64,000 bases of DNA, taken from Alnus glutinosa. Taxonomy: Eukaryota > Streptophyta > Magnoliopsida > Fagales > Betulaceae. The translations under genes and the position numbers were made by a program. The stretch's first letter is position 1. Every line of letters begins with the position of its first letter. Below the pieces are notes generated by a model, which worked only from the letters and a program-made list of their open reading frames with translations, was not told the origin of the DNA and searched no databases. Positions 11,331-22,875 of the stretch are shown here, one piece after another. The stretch is from positions 3,601,001 to 3,665,000 of the forward strand of contig NC_084894.1 in NCBI RefSeq assembly GCF_958979055.1. Reading direction: 5' to 3'.

Positions 11331-14300
11331 CCGGCATTCTCACTGCTATCTAACTTTTCACAGTAAAATCCCTTTCAGGGCTCAGACTGTAGAATCTTAC
11401 CAATTCTTTCCTCTTTTTTTCTTCTTCTTCTTTTTTTTTTTTAGTGAATATTACCCCGCTTCTCCTAAAATTTATTCTTATTACACCCACTGGCAGTAAT
11501 GGGTGCATTTGTATTTGTAATTTAACATTAAATAGAAAAAGGCATATAAAAGCAGTTACAGAAGAGATCTTGTAGCAGGTTGGGATAATGGTATCTGCTT
11601 TATTTAAAAGTCAGTCCCTGGCTAATACAATATCTTAAGGAATTTCACAGAGCTCAACTCTGACACAGTATTAAAAGAACTAGCAGGAAAATAGCTCTTA
11701 GGACGGCAGAATGTTAGAATATAGTTTGTATTCACACCTGACCATTTCTGCACATAGAATTCGAACAGAAATTGAATTTGGTTTGGTCAAAACAAGCACA
11801 GTCCGTGGGGGTGATTCCCACCTTAAAGAGATCTGAAAGGAAAATTAGTTTTCAATTAGACAATAGATAAGAGACTAGGGATGCAACTTAGGCCAATTAA
11901 GCTGGGATCCACCCTGCCCTGCCCTGCATCAGGTGGGGATTCCCCCAAGTAAAATAGGGACAGGAATGGATTTTCATTCCCATAGCAGGGGTGGTGAGTA
12001 TCCCCCTGCCTTGCCCCACCCCCACCCCCACCCCCATATCTCATATTTTCATTTCTAAATACCCTTGCATATTTTTAAGATATAGAAAAACAATCATATA
12101 ACTTTGTACATTCCTCTAATGTTACTTTGAGCGTAAAATTTTTACTACATTTACATTTGTAATTGTTCATTATAAAAGTAAATTTACAAAGAAATTCAAA
12201 AACTATAATATAAAGGGGCGAGATGGGGATTTACTTTTCCCCAAATGGCAAGGACAGAAAGCCCCACTCATTCCCACATGGCCCACCTTGCCCTCTCCCA
12301 CCCCATTGTATCCCTATGAATACAACCATGTACTGATTTTAACAGTTAGTCAAAGAGAGCTCTGCAAAGTTGTCATGGTGTCGGGAAAGAATATAAAGGT
12401 GAGGAAGCAGGTATCGGTAACAAAAATCGCTGATTTGACACATTAAATAAGTGGCAAAATAACAGCCTCTTGCAGGATAGAAGTATACCTGCCTACTGCT
12501 GCGTCCTGCAGTTGTTATATTCCCTCTTTCAAAAGAGACAATGTCATGTTTGTGCTGATCACTTTGCTCACCTTTGCAGCACCATGAAAGTCTAAATGAA
12601 GCCTGTTGCAGAAACATATTTCTATTATAGTTTGACCTAAAATTTTGTGGCACTAGTTATGTTGCAATTTCCTGATCACTATTAAGTGATTTTTGCATGT
12701 AAATGGTCATGGAATAGGAAAAAACTGAAGAAGTAAAAATTTTTTTTTTTTTTTTTGATAAGTCTGAAGAAGTAAAAATTAATATCAGAAAATAAGAACA
12801 CCACCAACAACAAAAACCAAAATGATCATAACAACCAAGAAAAATTCCCTTTAAGTGCATATTAGATGAGGTTATACACCTTCTATGGAGCCTGTACAGC
12901 TTAAGGAACATTAAGAAATGGTAAATATGACCTTGACTAACAAGTTTACAGTAGAAATGTTCTGATGCATGAACAGAGAACAGAATAAATTCATGCAATT
13001 AAAATCATACTGTTCCTTATAAAAAGCCAGCACTTGTCAATTGGGGGAATACTAAAGAACTACCTTTCTGACCATCTTGGAACCAGAATCAGATTCCCCA
13101 TCCCGAAGAACCTCATGGGAGCAAATTCCGTTCTCCCCACAACACATCTCAAATTGCTCATTAGCTTCATTACGCGAAACTGGTTGGTTGACAAAGTTCC
13201 CCACTGCATCACCAAAATCACTATCGTGCTCTCCAGGTGACTGCTCTGTAACACAAACCAGAAAAATCCTTGAATAAAGAGGAAGTTATCAAACTACCAG
13301 AAAATATGATGGCAAAGTCAGTGCATAAAAAAAACTGACGTAGAAGAGACCCTAGACACACAAACACACACAAGAGATCTTATTTTTTGGGTGGGGGGAG
13401 AGAGAGAGAACCTTTGTTATCACAAGATACATGGTAACCAAAATGTGCAGGAATTACCAACATATCAGTGTGGGTTTGCACGAGCATTTCTATGACAAAC
13501 TCTTTCCTAAGGCAACCATCGCCCCTATCTTTGACCCACTCATAGATATTGGAATTGAGGAGTAAATTTTGAGAGGTCAAGAGAAGCCAAGTTCCATGAA
13601 TCTCTCCTTGACTGCGGATACCAAGAGCTTGAATCCTCCCCCTAATAGATGGATCATGACTGCACTATCCCATCTTAAGTACATCAATCTAACTAGTCTC
13701 CATTTAAAACCAAATATAACTTCTCAGTAACCTCGCCGCTGACAGAATTTTCCTACGCCCCTTACAGCGCTCATCATTCATTGTTTAAACTACCCAAGAG
13801 GGTAGTCTAAATATCTCCAAATCAGAAAAGTAATATCTTCCCCCTCAAATGGTGTTGATAGTATTGAATGTCCAAAAGAGAAAATGTTAAATAAATAAAT
13901 TCACAGTTTCCCAATAGCTTAATCTTGAGAAACTAGCTTAATCTTTTAGTATTGATGATTTCAAAAAAAAGTACCAAAGCAGGAGAGCCTATGTTCAAAT
14001 TCTAAGATCTCCTGCCTGGTTAAAAAAGCATTCCATGTGCCGACAAATTGATGTAGTGTTGAAGCCTAAATGCAAGGGAGAGTATTTTTTTGATAAGTAA
14101 AATTTATTGAAAAGGCGCAAAGGGGCGCAACCCAAAGTACACAGGATGTATACAAGGAACCCCTAAGGAACGGGGGAAAGAGAACAACTGTCTAAGAAAT
14201 CAAAATAGGAACAATCATGCATAGTCTTAATTCTATCCCTCCACATATACAACAATTGCAACATCTTTCTCTTCAGATTAGACAAACCCGTCTCACAATC

Positions 14301-17300
14301 TTCAAAGCAGCGAGCATTCCGTTCCCTCCAGATGCACCACATCAAACACAGCGGAGCCATGCGCCAAATCTGTAACGAGGTCCGATTACCCTTCTGGCCC
14401 CTCCAACTCCCCAACATATCTTTCACCGACTTCGGCATTACCCAATCCACCCCAAACAGTTGCAAGAGAACCCTCCATAATTCAGAAGCCATCATACAAT
14501 GCAGAAATAAATGATCGATGGATTCTCCAGCGGATTTACACATATAGCACCAATCCATTACGATAAAATTTCTCTTACGAAGATTATCCAGAGTTAAAGA
14601 TTTCCCTAGAGTTGCCGTCCAAACAAAGAAAGCCACTCTCGGGGGAACATTAACTTTCCAAATACTTTTCCATGGGAAGGAGAACTGAGAATGACTCGAC
14701 AACAAATGATAATAGGACTTTACCTCAAAGGATTTCTTACGGGCTGGCACCCAACACAACTTATCCTCTCCCTCGCTACTAACTTTGAAGTTGTACAAAA
14801 TCCCAAAGAACCTACAAACCGCATCGACCTCCCAATCATGAACCGGACGAGCAAACAAAATATTCCATGAGATGGTGCCATTTTGTCTCTGCATAATATC
14901 CTCCACCCAAGCATCCTTTCTTGTAGCAATAAGAAACAACTCAGGAAAGAGGATCTTCAAAGGAATATCCCCACACCAAACATCATGCCAAAACAAGACT
15001 TTCGAGCCATCCCCGATCTCATATTTCACATGCGCAGCGAAGTCATCCCATCCCCTCCTAATGCTTTTCCACACACCAAACCCATAAGAACCCCCAACCT
15101 CCTTAGAACACCAACCACCCCTCGAACTACCATATTTGACCTCCACCACCTTTCTCCAAAAAGCATCTCTCTCCATAGCGAATCTCCATAACCATTTACC
15201 CATCAATGCTTTGTTGAATCTAACCAAACTTCTCACTCCCAACCCTCCCGAAGCTTTTGAAGAGCAAATCGTACGCCAATTAACCAAATGAATTTTGAAT
15301 TCATCACCAACACCACCCCATAGGAAATCTCTCTGAAGTTTCTCCATCCGATTAGCCATACCCACAGGAATAGGGAAAAGAGAAAGAAAATACGTAGGAA
15401 GGCTAGAGAGAGTGCTATTAATCAAAGTAAGCCTCCCCCCTCTAGATAAACACACCTTCTTCCACCCTGCTAGTCTAGCTTCCATCTTCTCAATAACATT
15501 GTTCCATATATTAGAATCTTTATATTTAGCACCCAACGGAAGGCCCAAATACTTAATCGGAAGCGAAGCCACACCACACCCAAGGATACTAGCCAACTCC
15601 TCGACATCCTCTACCTCTCCCACCGGAACCATCTCAGATTTGGATAAATTGATTCTCAAGCCGGAAACTGCTTCAAAACAAAGCAACAAACACCTCAGAT
15701 CTCGGACCTGATCAACAACCGGATCACAGAAAATCAACGTATCATCCGCAAATAATAAATGGGAAACCTTCATGGCAACCTGGGAACTCGATCCCACTGA
15801 GAAACCCGATAGCCGCCCACTATCCACTGCTGCATATGTCATCCGACTGAAAACCTCCATCACCATCACGAACAAGAGCGGAGACAAAGGATCCCCTTGT
15901 CGAAGACCCCGAGAACTACGAAAAAACCCTGAAGGCGACCCATTAATATTGATGGAAAAAGAAACAGTAGAAATAGCATGAGCAATCCAGCCAACCCATT
16001 TCTCCCCAAAACCACATCTTGTTAGAACGTAAAGCAGAAATTCCCAATTGACATGATCATAGGCCTTCTCCAGATCCAATTTGTAAATTATGCCCGGAGT
16101 TCCAGAACGAATCCTACTATCCACACATTTGTTAGCCACCAACACTGAATCCAGAATTTGCCTTCCCTCTACAAAAGCATTCTGAGACTGAGAAACAACC
16201 TTCCCCAAAACCACCTTCAACCTATTAGCCAGAATCTTAGAGATGATTTTATACATACCACCTATTAAGCTGATAGGACGAAAATCCTTGATATCCACCG
16301 CTCCGGCCTTCTTTGGAATCAACGACACAAAAGTAGCATTAATGCTCTTTTCAAATTTAGTAACAACTTCAAGTTTTTGGATTGATGATTTCCAACAGAA
16401 GCAAGATAGAGATTTTCAATCTTACAGTGGATAATAATAGAAGGCTTCCCCCCTCCCTCTCAAAGAAAAAAGAGATTATATATGAAAATTTGGATAACCT
16501 AAGGGTCTTTAGCCTTTCCAGTTTCCATAGCTGGTCCAAAGCCTATTATTGCCACATTGGGGAAAAATTAAAAGAAACCTATACCCAAATCTATGGACAT
16601 GAAGCCTCTTAATTTTGACTTTATCTACCTATTTCAAAAACTAAAACAAAAATGTAAAAACAAGTAATAATAAAAAGTCCCTTAGTGACATTTGCACGAG
16701 TGTGTCTACTTGACATCAAAGTTAGCAAAAAAGTATATGTGAATATGTCCAACGCAGTTGGCATTGCTTAGCAATCTAAAATGTGGGAACACTGACAGAC
16801 GAAAGAATGATCTTGGAGGATACAATCATAAAAGGAATGGTAGATTCTTTATAAAAAGAAATTTTTGATAATTAAAAAATTCATAGCAGTATAAATACAG
16901 AATACCAACTATGTTTAGATTACACGCTCACTAATACCAATCAACTGGTCCAAGTTTTCAGTAATTGGTTTAGTACAATAGAAGAATCAAGAAGCCACAA
17001 AAGCCATGGCCCAAAAATTTCTCTTCCACACAAAATGCATTTCAAATTTCTTTTTACTTTATATTTAGATAAGGGTGAATCTTTGTAGCATAAAATGATA
17101 TTACAAAAGAGAAAGTAGGAGATCTCCTCCAATGAAAGAGAACAACAAAGGAGCTTTTCCAGAAAATCATACAGAAGGATAATAATGTCACGAAACCTCT
17201 CCACAAAAACTCTTCCTATGGATATTTGATAGATATCCTGCATTAAATATAACTTAATTTCCATTTCATTCCAAGATTTCTAGCCTGCTATTAGATGGGG

Positions 17301-17759
17301 CAAAGATGGCAAAACAAGAAATATATATATATATTTGCAACATAAAATAATTTCAAAAATATTTAAGGTAAAGCCAATACTTGTTAGGTTACCAAAAAAA
17401 AAAAAACTTAAATGATGTGCAGTACATTAAAGATGAGAATCAAAGTTAGAGAAAGGGACGAGATTTAAGAAAAGCTATATAGGGAGCTCATTTTTAGGAT
17501 GATTTTAGTTTGTCAAAGGGCATATTATACTTTGCAGACCTAAATCTGAAATGGCTCTACTTTCTTATGTTCCCTATAAAGGCTTGGAAGTGCAAGGAAC
17601 GATTGTATTAGTTTGGATAATGAAATCATACAAAAAGCTGAAAAGAATGAGAAAAAATACAGCATGAGTGGACAAGAAATCACTGTCACAGAGATGAAAA
17701 AGAGTAGTGGCCGTATCATTCAACTATTAGGATATCAATCCTATAAGTTTTATTATAGG

Positions 17760-17798
<39 letters not shown>

Positions 17799-20700
17799 AA
17801 GAAAGAAAGAAGGAAGGGGTACAAGCAAAGGTGAAGGAATGAAGAAAGATTTATAAAAAGAAGAAAGTAATGAGAGCACTATTGCCCTTGAAATCATTGA
17901 CCAAATATATTCCAGTTTTTGGCTTGCCTTATTTATTGGATATGGTTCTAGAATTTGTTTCTGAAATTAATTTTGATGGTTGCCATCCCATCTTGCTTGG
18001 CCTTCGCCTATTTGGTCTTAGAATTCCTCACAGAGCTCCAATCACAAGCAACTATGGTTCAGCAATGGTTTGGCTGAAATCTTTAACGGTTCAAATTTAA
18101 GAGAATTTTAGACATCAAGAACTAACTGATATTTCTACTCGTATTCATTCTGCAAGTCACTATAATGGTTGATGATGTCCTAAGCTGCATAAGATCAACC
18201 TCTCAACAACATTAGGATCATTCCTTCTGCACCAATCACCCATTCCTAGATAGCCAATGATAATTCCGATGCATCAAATTCCCTCCCTATTTATTTTGAA
18301 TCCTATGTGCCCCATAAATTATGGTTTTGGATTGGCGGCCCATAAGAGCTCTAAAGGAGACAACATGAAGTGCATAGCCCTGAAAGGAACAGCTTAGTCT
18401 AGCAAAATCTATACCGTCATGATCTATTTGTCCTTTGCTGGGTTTCATTTTATCATAGGCACTTGCTTCCCCAATGGCAATGTATCGTTTTCTCAATAGT
18501 GATAATTGTTCAATATGGTTGGCATGAGCTGTGTCACATCCTCTCAATTTACTTTTCTTGCAGAAACTTTCTTCTATGCCATTGAGAGGAGGCGACTGTA
18601 AAGACTTCTTTATCTTAGATTTTTCAGCACCTATTTACGTTTCAGTCCAAAAGAAACACCAGGACTAATTAGGATATATTTCTAATGAAGAGATTAGGTT
18701 GCCTCTCAAGGCTTTGTCAACAAGGATATCTAAAGGTGATTGAATGTTTCTTATATCTAGAGTTTGTTTGGTGAATAGTTAATTGAATATTTTTTCCATT
18801 GAGTTATTGTTTGTATTTCGTAGTGTAAACAGTTTGCATAACACAAATTTGGTGTCAACATGGCCCACAGGACCATAATGGAGCTTATGTAGAGGCCCTG
18901 AGAGGTTACATGGTGGATTATAAGACAAAGGAGTAAGAAGATAGACTCTGGATGTTTGCTAGCTATCATAAAAGGAAGTGGTAAATAACATGATAAAAAA
19001 AATAAGAAAACCTTTATCCTCTAACGGAAGATTCCGAGCTTTCTCCAGTTCATATCTACGCTTCCATTCGGCTGCCTCAGCTTGAGCAGAAGCCTTTCCT
19101 TCAGCAGCACGTCTTAAGGCCTTTGCAACAGCTGGAGATGATATGGAAAAATATAAGCACATAGCTGTACTGCAGATGTAGGTAACTTTGGATTAAAAAT
19201 GAACATACTTCTCATAGCTTCTGAGAACTCTATAAGGTGGTCATCAGTTCCCTGAACTGGAGGTTGAAGAATTTCATCAACTGCCTTCTCCGAGAAGAGA
19301 GAAAATGAATTGGTAAAACCATTCTCTGGCTGTGAACATGATATACTTTCCTCTCCCTGCCAACAGCAAGCACATCAGATAATAAGCAAGAAAAATGTGT
19401 GTCAAATGAGACAAGGTATCTCAGCAATGTGACATAAGATACTGCTCCCAATCAAAATCGAGGATGTACCATTCTAAGATATGCATTGTACTTTTGGGAT
19501 TTGGGTTTCACGTAGGTTTTGGGTGTTGTGGGTGCTTTCTGGCCGGGAGGGTTTGACAAATCATTTTACTGTTTTTGGATTCTGGGTTTGTAAGAGCTCT
19601 ATTGTATATTGTCTGTGTACGTAGGGGCGCCTTATGCTTTTTTTTAATAAAGTTGCATTACTACTTATCAAAAAAAAAGATATGCATTGTACTTTGCCAA
19701 TGGTAGTTAGAGCCTTAAAAAAGCATCTGAAAAAGACTGAAAGAATTTCATATGATAACAAAAGCTTGTCCTTTGACTTCTTCCAAGACAAATTCATTCT
19801 ACTGGAAATATCCTACGTAGTAAGCCTTAGAGATATAGCCAACATGGTAACATAAAGTCAAACACAGAGTGGGATTCCGCTAACAATACTTTATACTTAA
19901 GCCGAGCGGGGATCAAAAAGATCTTCAACACTTGGCAGATGAAAGTATTCTTGTAATAAAGGTTAGAGGGCATTCCAATAATAAAGTATACCACACAAAA
20001 CCTTGTAAGCAAGCCTCCTGACTATTAGTTACCCCTCTGGTTAAGGGCATAATTGTCTTTCCATTTATTCCAAAAGTTAAATCACCATTTATTCCCGTGT
20101 TCTAGGTATGTGAGTATGTAGAATCACCATTTATTCCCGTGTTCTAGGTATGTGAGTATGTAGAATCACCATTGAGTGGGATTAGCTAAGTGGTGAGGAG
20201 ACAGTTTCCAATTTAGCAAGAAAGGACAACAATTAGCCCAAGATGAGGTCTGTGAATAAATTATTGTCCTATAAGAGCTATGAACATCCATCTTCCACTT
20301 AGCAGGATGCATACTTCTGATGAATGTCAACCCACCATTTTTTTTAATCTAAATCATCATCACAAATTATATCAAGCCTCAAATTAACCGTTTTCTAAAT
20401 TTATGGATTTGTTCCTCTCAATTGTCTACCCTAAAGTACAATTTCACTCTCAACTAATATTAATTAATTACAACCTGAAATTTGCACACAGTGAAGTCTG
20501 CACTCCCAGAAACTCAATCAATCTAAAATTCAAAGACTGGGCAACCCAATCTCAAAAATCACTGTTTTCTACAAACTCTGCTCACCCACTACTTTTCTTT
20601 TCACAAAGAGGCCAGGAGAACATTGCCAACCCAACAACCCACAGAATTAAATGAAAAAAAGAGAAGCACCCAATACTAAATCCTGAGCTAACAGTTCAAC

Positions 20701-20837
20701 AAGTACTTCAAAACCCTAATTTGCAAAGAACATAACAAATCCAACAAACACTAAACACCCTAGAAATACACACACAAACAAGCAACATGAGAGAAAGAGA
20801 GTTTGATTACAGTGGACTTGAACTTGCTGGGAGACAT
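6431..20837 (-). CDS. NADK1: NAD kinase 1 (NADK1), 11 exons, 520 aa
   Basis: ATP-dependent phosphorylation of NAD to NADP; cytosolic NADK1 type rather than the long plastid NADK2. Exons on the minus strand: 20811-20837, 19209-19356, 19012-19131, 13064-13245, 12489-12602, 11738-11832, 10855-10961, 9793-9866, 8779-8857, 8357-8664, 6431-6739. All junctions are GT/AG and the phases add to 1,563 nt. The N-terminal half has the family segment [20 protein letters not shown] and [33 protein letters not shown] follows. The catalytic part has [10 protein letters not shown] (GGDG motif, nucleotide binding), [10 protein letters not shown] (NE motif) and [20 protein letters not shown]. The tail matches [20 protein letters not shown]. 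No transit peptide is seen at MSPSKFKST. The locus spans 14.4 kb because introns 1, 3 and 10 carry mobile elements. The ORF is intact, so the gene is probably functional. Confidence 0.93.
7966..8243. mobile_element. TRIM-like mini LTR element in NADK1 intron 10
   Basis: Two related direct repeats bound this 278-bp unit: 7966-8039 (74 bp) and 8167-8243 (77 bp). The left copy starts TGTTA and ends TAACA, the inverted TG...CA ends of an LTR. The right copy starts TATTA and ends TAACA. Flanking 5-mers are AGTCT (7961-7965) and AGTTT (8244-8248), a target-site duplication with one mismatch. The internal 127 bp has no coding. Size and layout fit a terminal-repeat retrotransposon in miniature. Confidence 0.55.
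8735..8751. repeat. Poly(G) run, 17 nt, after a TG repeat
   Basis: Simple repeat in NADK1 intron 9, about 30 nt from the exon 9 donor. On the minus (sense) strand it is a 17-C run followed by CACACACA. Confidence 0.85.
10264..10378 (-). mobile_element. tRNA-derived SINE in NADK1 intron 7
   Basis: On the minus strand a box-A-like TAGATCAATCGGTTGG (10351-10366) and a box-B-like GTTTGAATC (10312-10320) are spaced as in tRNA-derived plant SINEs. They are followed by a short CATACATAAAAAAATG tail. A related copy, with TAACTCAATCGACTGG and AGTTCGAATTCC, lies at 22710-22808. These are retroposons, not tRNA genes: no acceptor stem or anticodon arm can be closed. Confidence 0.6.
11081..11116. repeat. 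(GA)18 microsatellite
   Basis: Pure GA repeat in NADK1 intron 6. Confidence 0.9.
11289..11329. repeat. (GA)20 microsatellite
   Basis: Second pure GA repeat in the same NADK1 intron, about 170 bp from the first. Confidence 0.9.
11876..12316. mobile_element. hAT-like MITE in NADK1 intron 5
   Basis: A 441-bp unit bounded by TAGGGATGCAA (11876-11886) and its near-inverse TTGTATCCCTA (12306-12316; 10 of 11 positions pair), the kind of end seen in plant hAT elements. The interior is unusually C-rich near the left end (four CCCCCA units about 12017-12036). Matching 8-bp target-site duplications were not evident (TAAGAGAC against TGAATACA), so the boundaries are uncertain. Confidence 0.5.
14087..16380 (-). 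mobile_element. 5'-truncated L1-type LINE in NADK1 intron 3
   Basis: Minus-strand LINE, same sense as the host gene, about 2.3 kb. The 3' end is at 14087 with AATAAATTTTACTTATC followed by a short A tail, an ending shared with the LINE tail at 19495-19676. A perfect 12-bp direct repeat, ATTGATGATTTC, occurs at 13951-13962 and 16381-16392. The right copy abuts the 5' end of LINE similarity, but the left copy is about 124 bp beyond the A tail. The LINE endonuclease domain is missing, so it is a dead-on-arrival copy. Confidence 0.9.
14163..16328 (-). CDS. LINE reverse transcriptase, C-terminal part of ORF2
   Basis: One uninterrupted 721-codon frame encoding the RT and C-terminal part of a plant LINE ORF2. 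RT blocks in order: [48 protein letters not shown] (catalytic Asp), [15 protein letters not shown] and [11 protein letters not shown] (the two catalytic Asp, as FADD). A zf-RVT region lies around residues 540-640 ([23 protein letters not shown]...HLFLHC). The frame has no in-frame ATG at this end. It starts by convention at a GTG and is open further upstream to about 16370 ([10 protein letters not shown]). Lack of the AP endonuclease shows 5' truncation. The intact frame suggests a fairly recent insertion. Confidence 0.9.
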   Translation of the reverse strand: MSLIPKKAGAVDIKDFRPISLIGGMYKIISKILANRLKVVLGKVVSQSQNAFVEGRQILDSVLVANKCVDSRIRSGTPGIIYKLDLEKAYDHVNWEFLLYVLTRCGFGEKWVGWIAHAISTVSFSININGSPSGFFRSSRGLRQGDPLSPLLFVMVMEVFSRMTYAAVDSGRLSGFSVGSSSQVAMKVSHLLFADDTLIFCDPVVDQVRDLRCLLLCFEAVSGLRINLSKSEMVPVGEVEDVEELASILGCGVASLPIKYLGLPLGAKYKDSNIWNNVIEKMEARLAGWKKVCLSRGGRLTLINSTLSSLPTYFLSLFPIPVGMANRMEKLQRDFLWGGVGDEFKIHLVNWRTICSSKASGGLGVRSLVRFNKALMGKWLWRFAMERDAFWRKVVEVKYGSSRGGWCSKEVGGSYGFGVWKSIRRGWDDFAAHVKYEIGDGSKVLFWHDVWCGDIPLKILFPELFLIATRKDAWVEDIMQRQNGTISWNILFARPVHDWEVDAVCRFFGILYNFKVSSEGEDKLCWVPARKKSFEVKSYYHLLSSHSQFSFPWKSIWKVNVPPRVAFFVWTATLGKSLTLDNLRKRNFIVMDWCYMCKSAGESIDHLFLHCMMASELWRVLLQLFGVDWVMPKSVKDMLGSWRGQKGNRTSLQIWRMAPLCLMWCIWRERNARCFEDCETGLSNLKRKMLQLLYMWRDRIKTMHDCSYFDFLDSCSLSPVP
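17760..17796. repeat. Poly(A) tract, about 37 nt
   Basis: A run followed by GAAA/GAAG repeats in NADK1 intron 3. Possibly the tail of a retroposon, though no body was recognised. Confidence 0.85.
19476..19695 (+). mobile_element. 182-bp LINE 3' tail with 19-bp target-site duplication
   Basis: The insert 19495-19676 ends in AATAAAGTTGCATTACTACTTATC plus a poly(A), written here as two known LINE features: AATAAAGTTGC and TTACTTATC-like TACTTATC before the A tail. It is bounded by perfect copies of AAGATATGCATTGTACTTT at 19476-19494 and 19677-19695. It lies in NADK1 intron 1 in antisense to the gene. The tail resembles that of the larger LINE at 14087, so both may come from one family. Confidence 0.88.
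20081..20173. repeat. 42-bp tandem duplication, 2.2 copies
   Basis: Units start with ATCACCATTTATTCCCGTG at 20081 and 20123, and a third partial unit starts at 20165. The two full copies look identical, implying a recent local duplication in NADK1 intron 1. Confidence 0.88.
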
Positions 20838-21477
20838 GGCTGAGTTGTTTGACACAGGGAAAAAGAGAGAGAAACTGGAAATTGTTGGATTGCTTCCCTT
20901 CTTAAGCCCTCACAACAACTCTGTGATCCTCAGCAAATAGGCCTTTTTAACGGGAAAAATGAAAAATTCGTTAGAAAGAGATGATTTTGGAGGTGGGCGC
21001 CCACAACAGCGCGTGGCAAATTCAAGGTCAAGGTATGTTTTTGTGGAGTAAACAATCACAGCGCGCATGTCACATGGTTGCACAAGTCAACCAACCACCC
21101 AAACCAAACCTGACACAAGTGAGCGATCATCATATCTGGGGCACTTCGGCCCTTTTGGCTCGGGCTTCACCACCTATGCTAGCCCGAGTGGCCGCTTCAA
21201 ACAGCCACCCACTGACCCACACGTTTCATTCCCCTCACGGTGACTCACCATTACTATTCACTCACCCGTTGCTCAGTGAATTTCACTTCTATTTTAACTT
21301 CTTCTTCTTTCTTTTCTTTTAAAAAAAGTTAATTTTTTTATTATTATTTTTAACTATTTACTTCATCAATATCACACTCTCTATTTTAGTTATTTATTTT
21401 TATTTTTTTATTTAAATATTTTTCTCAAGTATTTATTTATTTATTTATTGAGATTTAGAGATTTTTTTTTAAAAAAA
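20838..21477. other. NADK1 5' flank
   Basis: Upstream flank of NADK1 on the minus strand. It contains the likely 5' UTR (about 20838-20950) and a GC-richer stretch with a short inverted repeat, GGCTCGGGCT (21157-21166) against AGCCCGAG (21181-21188). No other gene was recognised. Start ATG at 20835-20837 is chosen because it is followed by nine codons in phase with exon 2. Confidence 0.4.
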
Positions 21478-22365
21478 ATATTATTTAGCCCCCATCAACT
21501 AACAACTATTTTTTTATAAAGCACAACAAATTGTCAAGTATCATAATTTGACCATTTAAATTGTCAATTTGTTGCAACTTAGCCACATCCATTAGTCTTG
21601 ACAGTTGTGTTGGAAGGAACTCAAATTTGACTAAAATCTTTCAAAAATACCCTTATTTTGATTACTAAAAAGCTAAAATAACAATTTAGTTCCTGCAGTC
21701 AAATTCCGTCAAAACACTTGATAGATTCCATTAGTGTACCACGTGTCATCACCAATATAATGATGACACGTGTCACTCTTTAAAATATATATAAACTGAA
21801 AACTTAACAAATTAATTATTAGGATAAATGCAAAATCAAACATTATGGCTGGCCTTAATTACAAATCACTTCTTACAGTATAAAAATAATAATTCAAAGG
21901 TCCTCAGGGTAAGCCAAAATAACAATTTAGTCACTGCAGTCAAATTCTGTCAAAACACTTGACGAATTTCGTTGGTGTGCCACATCAACGCTAATAGGAT
22001 GATGACAAGTGTTACTCTAAATAATAATAAAAAAAATTATTATTAACATATTAAAAATATAATATATAAAAATTAAAAATTATTTAAAAAAAATGAAAAA
22101 AGCGAGGGAGGAGGGTGGCTCACCGCCACACCAAGCGCATTGTGTTTTCATTTTATTTATTTTTTTATCCCCAAAATGGCACAATGGGAAGAATTTGGCC
22201 CAAGTGGTCACGTAACCAATTTTCCATACAAGTAGACGGCAGCCTCTAACAGAGTGTTTTAATTATAATAAATTAACAGTTTGAATTGCTAAATTATGAC
22301 ACTTGTCAGTTCGTGGTATCTTATAAAAAAATTGTTGTTAGTTGAAAGGGCTAAATAATATTTAA
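21478..22365. mobile_element. Fold-back or MULE-like MITE, about 890 bp
   Basis: The ends are long imperfect inverted repeats of about 100 bp. The left arm has ATTATTTAGCCC, CAACTAACAAC and ATTGTCAAGTATCATAATTT. The right arm holds their reverse complements near 22267-22365. Inside is a direct repeat of about 110 bp (21669-21780 and 21912-22022), each copy including TAACAATTTAGT and CTGCAGTCAAATTC, followed by TGATGACA. No transposase frame is visible. Confidence 0.65.
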
Positions 22366-22832
22366 TCTTTTTTTTTTTTTTTTTTTTATTGGTGAGTTAA
22401 CTTTGCTTACCAAATTTTTCTTCCAATTGATGAGATAGATAGAGATGTATTATTTATACACATACTCACATTTGGTGAGACCCGTACATATAAAAAGCCG
22501 GATATAGCTTCTTTTTGTTTCCTTTTAATATCTCAGCTAACTAAAATATTATCTCGCTAACCGAAACAAGAAAGCTCTTAAGTTCTAAACTTTTTGCTCA
22601 TGGAAAGACTAAAAATGTGAAACCAATAAATAGATGATCATAGCAAATTTGACTTTAATATAATAATGGTTATAATGTTAGCATAAGGCTTTAATAAGTT
22701 ATATCTTTATTTTTGACATGTCCACACGAGAGGGGGAGGGGAATTCGAACTAGTAGCATCCGCTTCATGAAGCATAGTTCCCAGTCGATTGAGTTACCCT
22801 TTGGAGACATAAGTTATGTTTTATGTCTAGTG

Positions 22833-22875
<43 letters not shown>

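Noticed and set aside
14332..15711. Several plus-strand frames opposite the LINE
   Set aside because: They are antisense shadows of the reverse-transcriptase frame.
20081..20173. CRISPR-like array
   Set aside because: Directly adjoining 42-bp units without spacers, in a plant intron; a simple tandem duplication.
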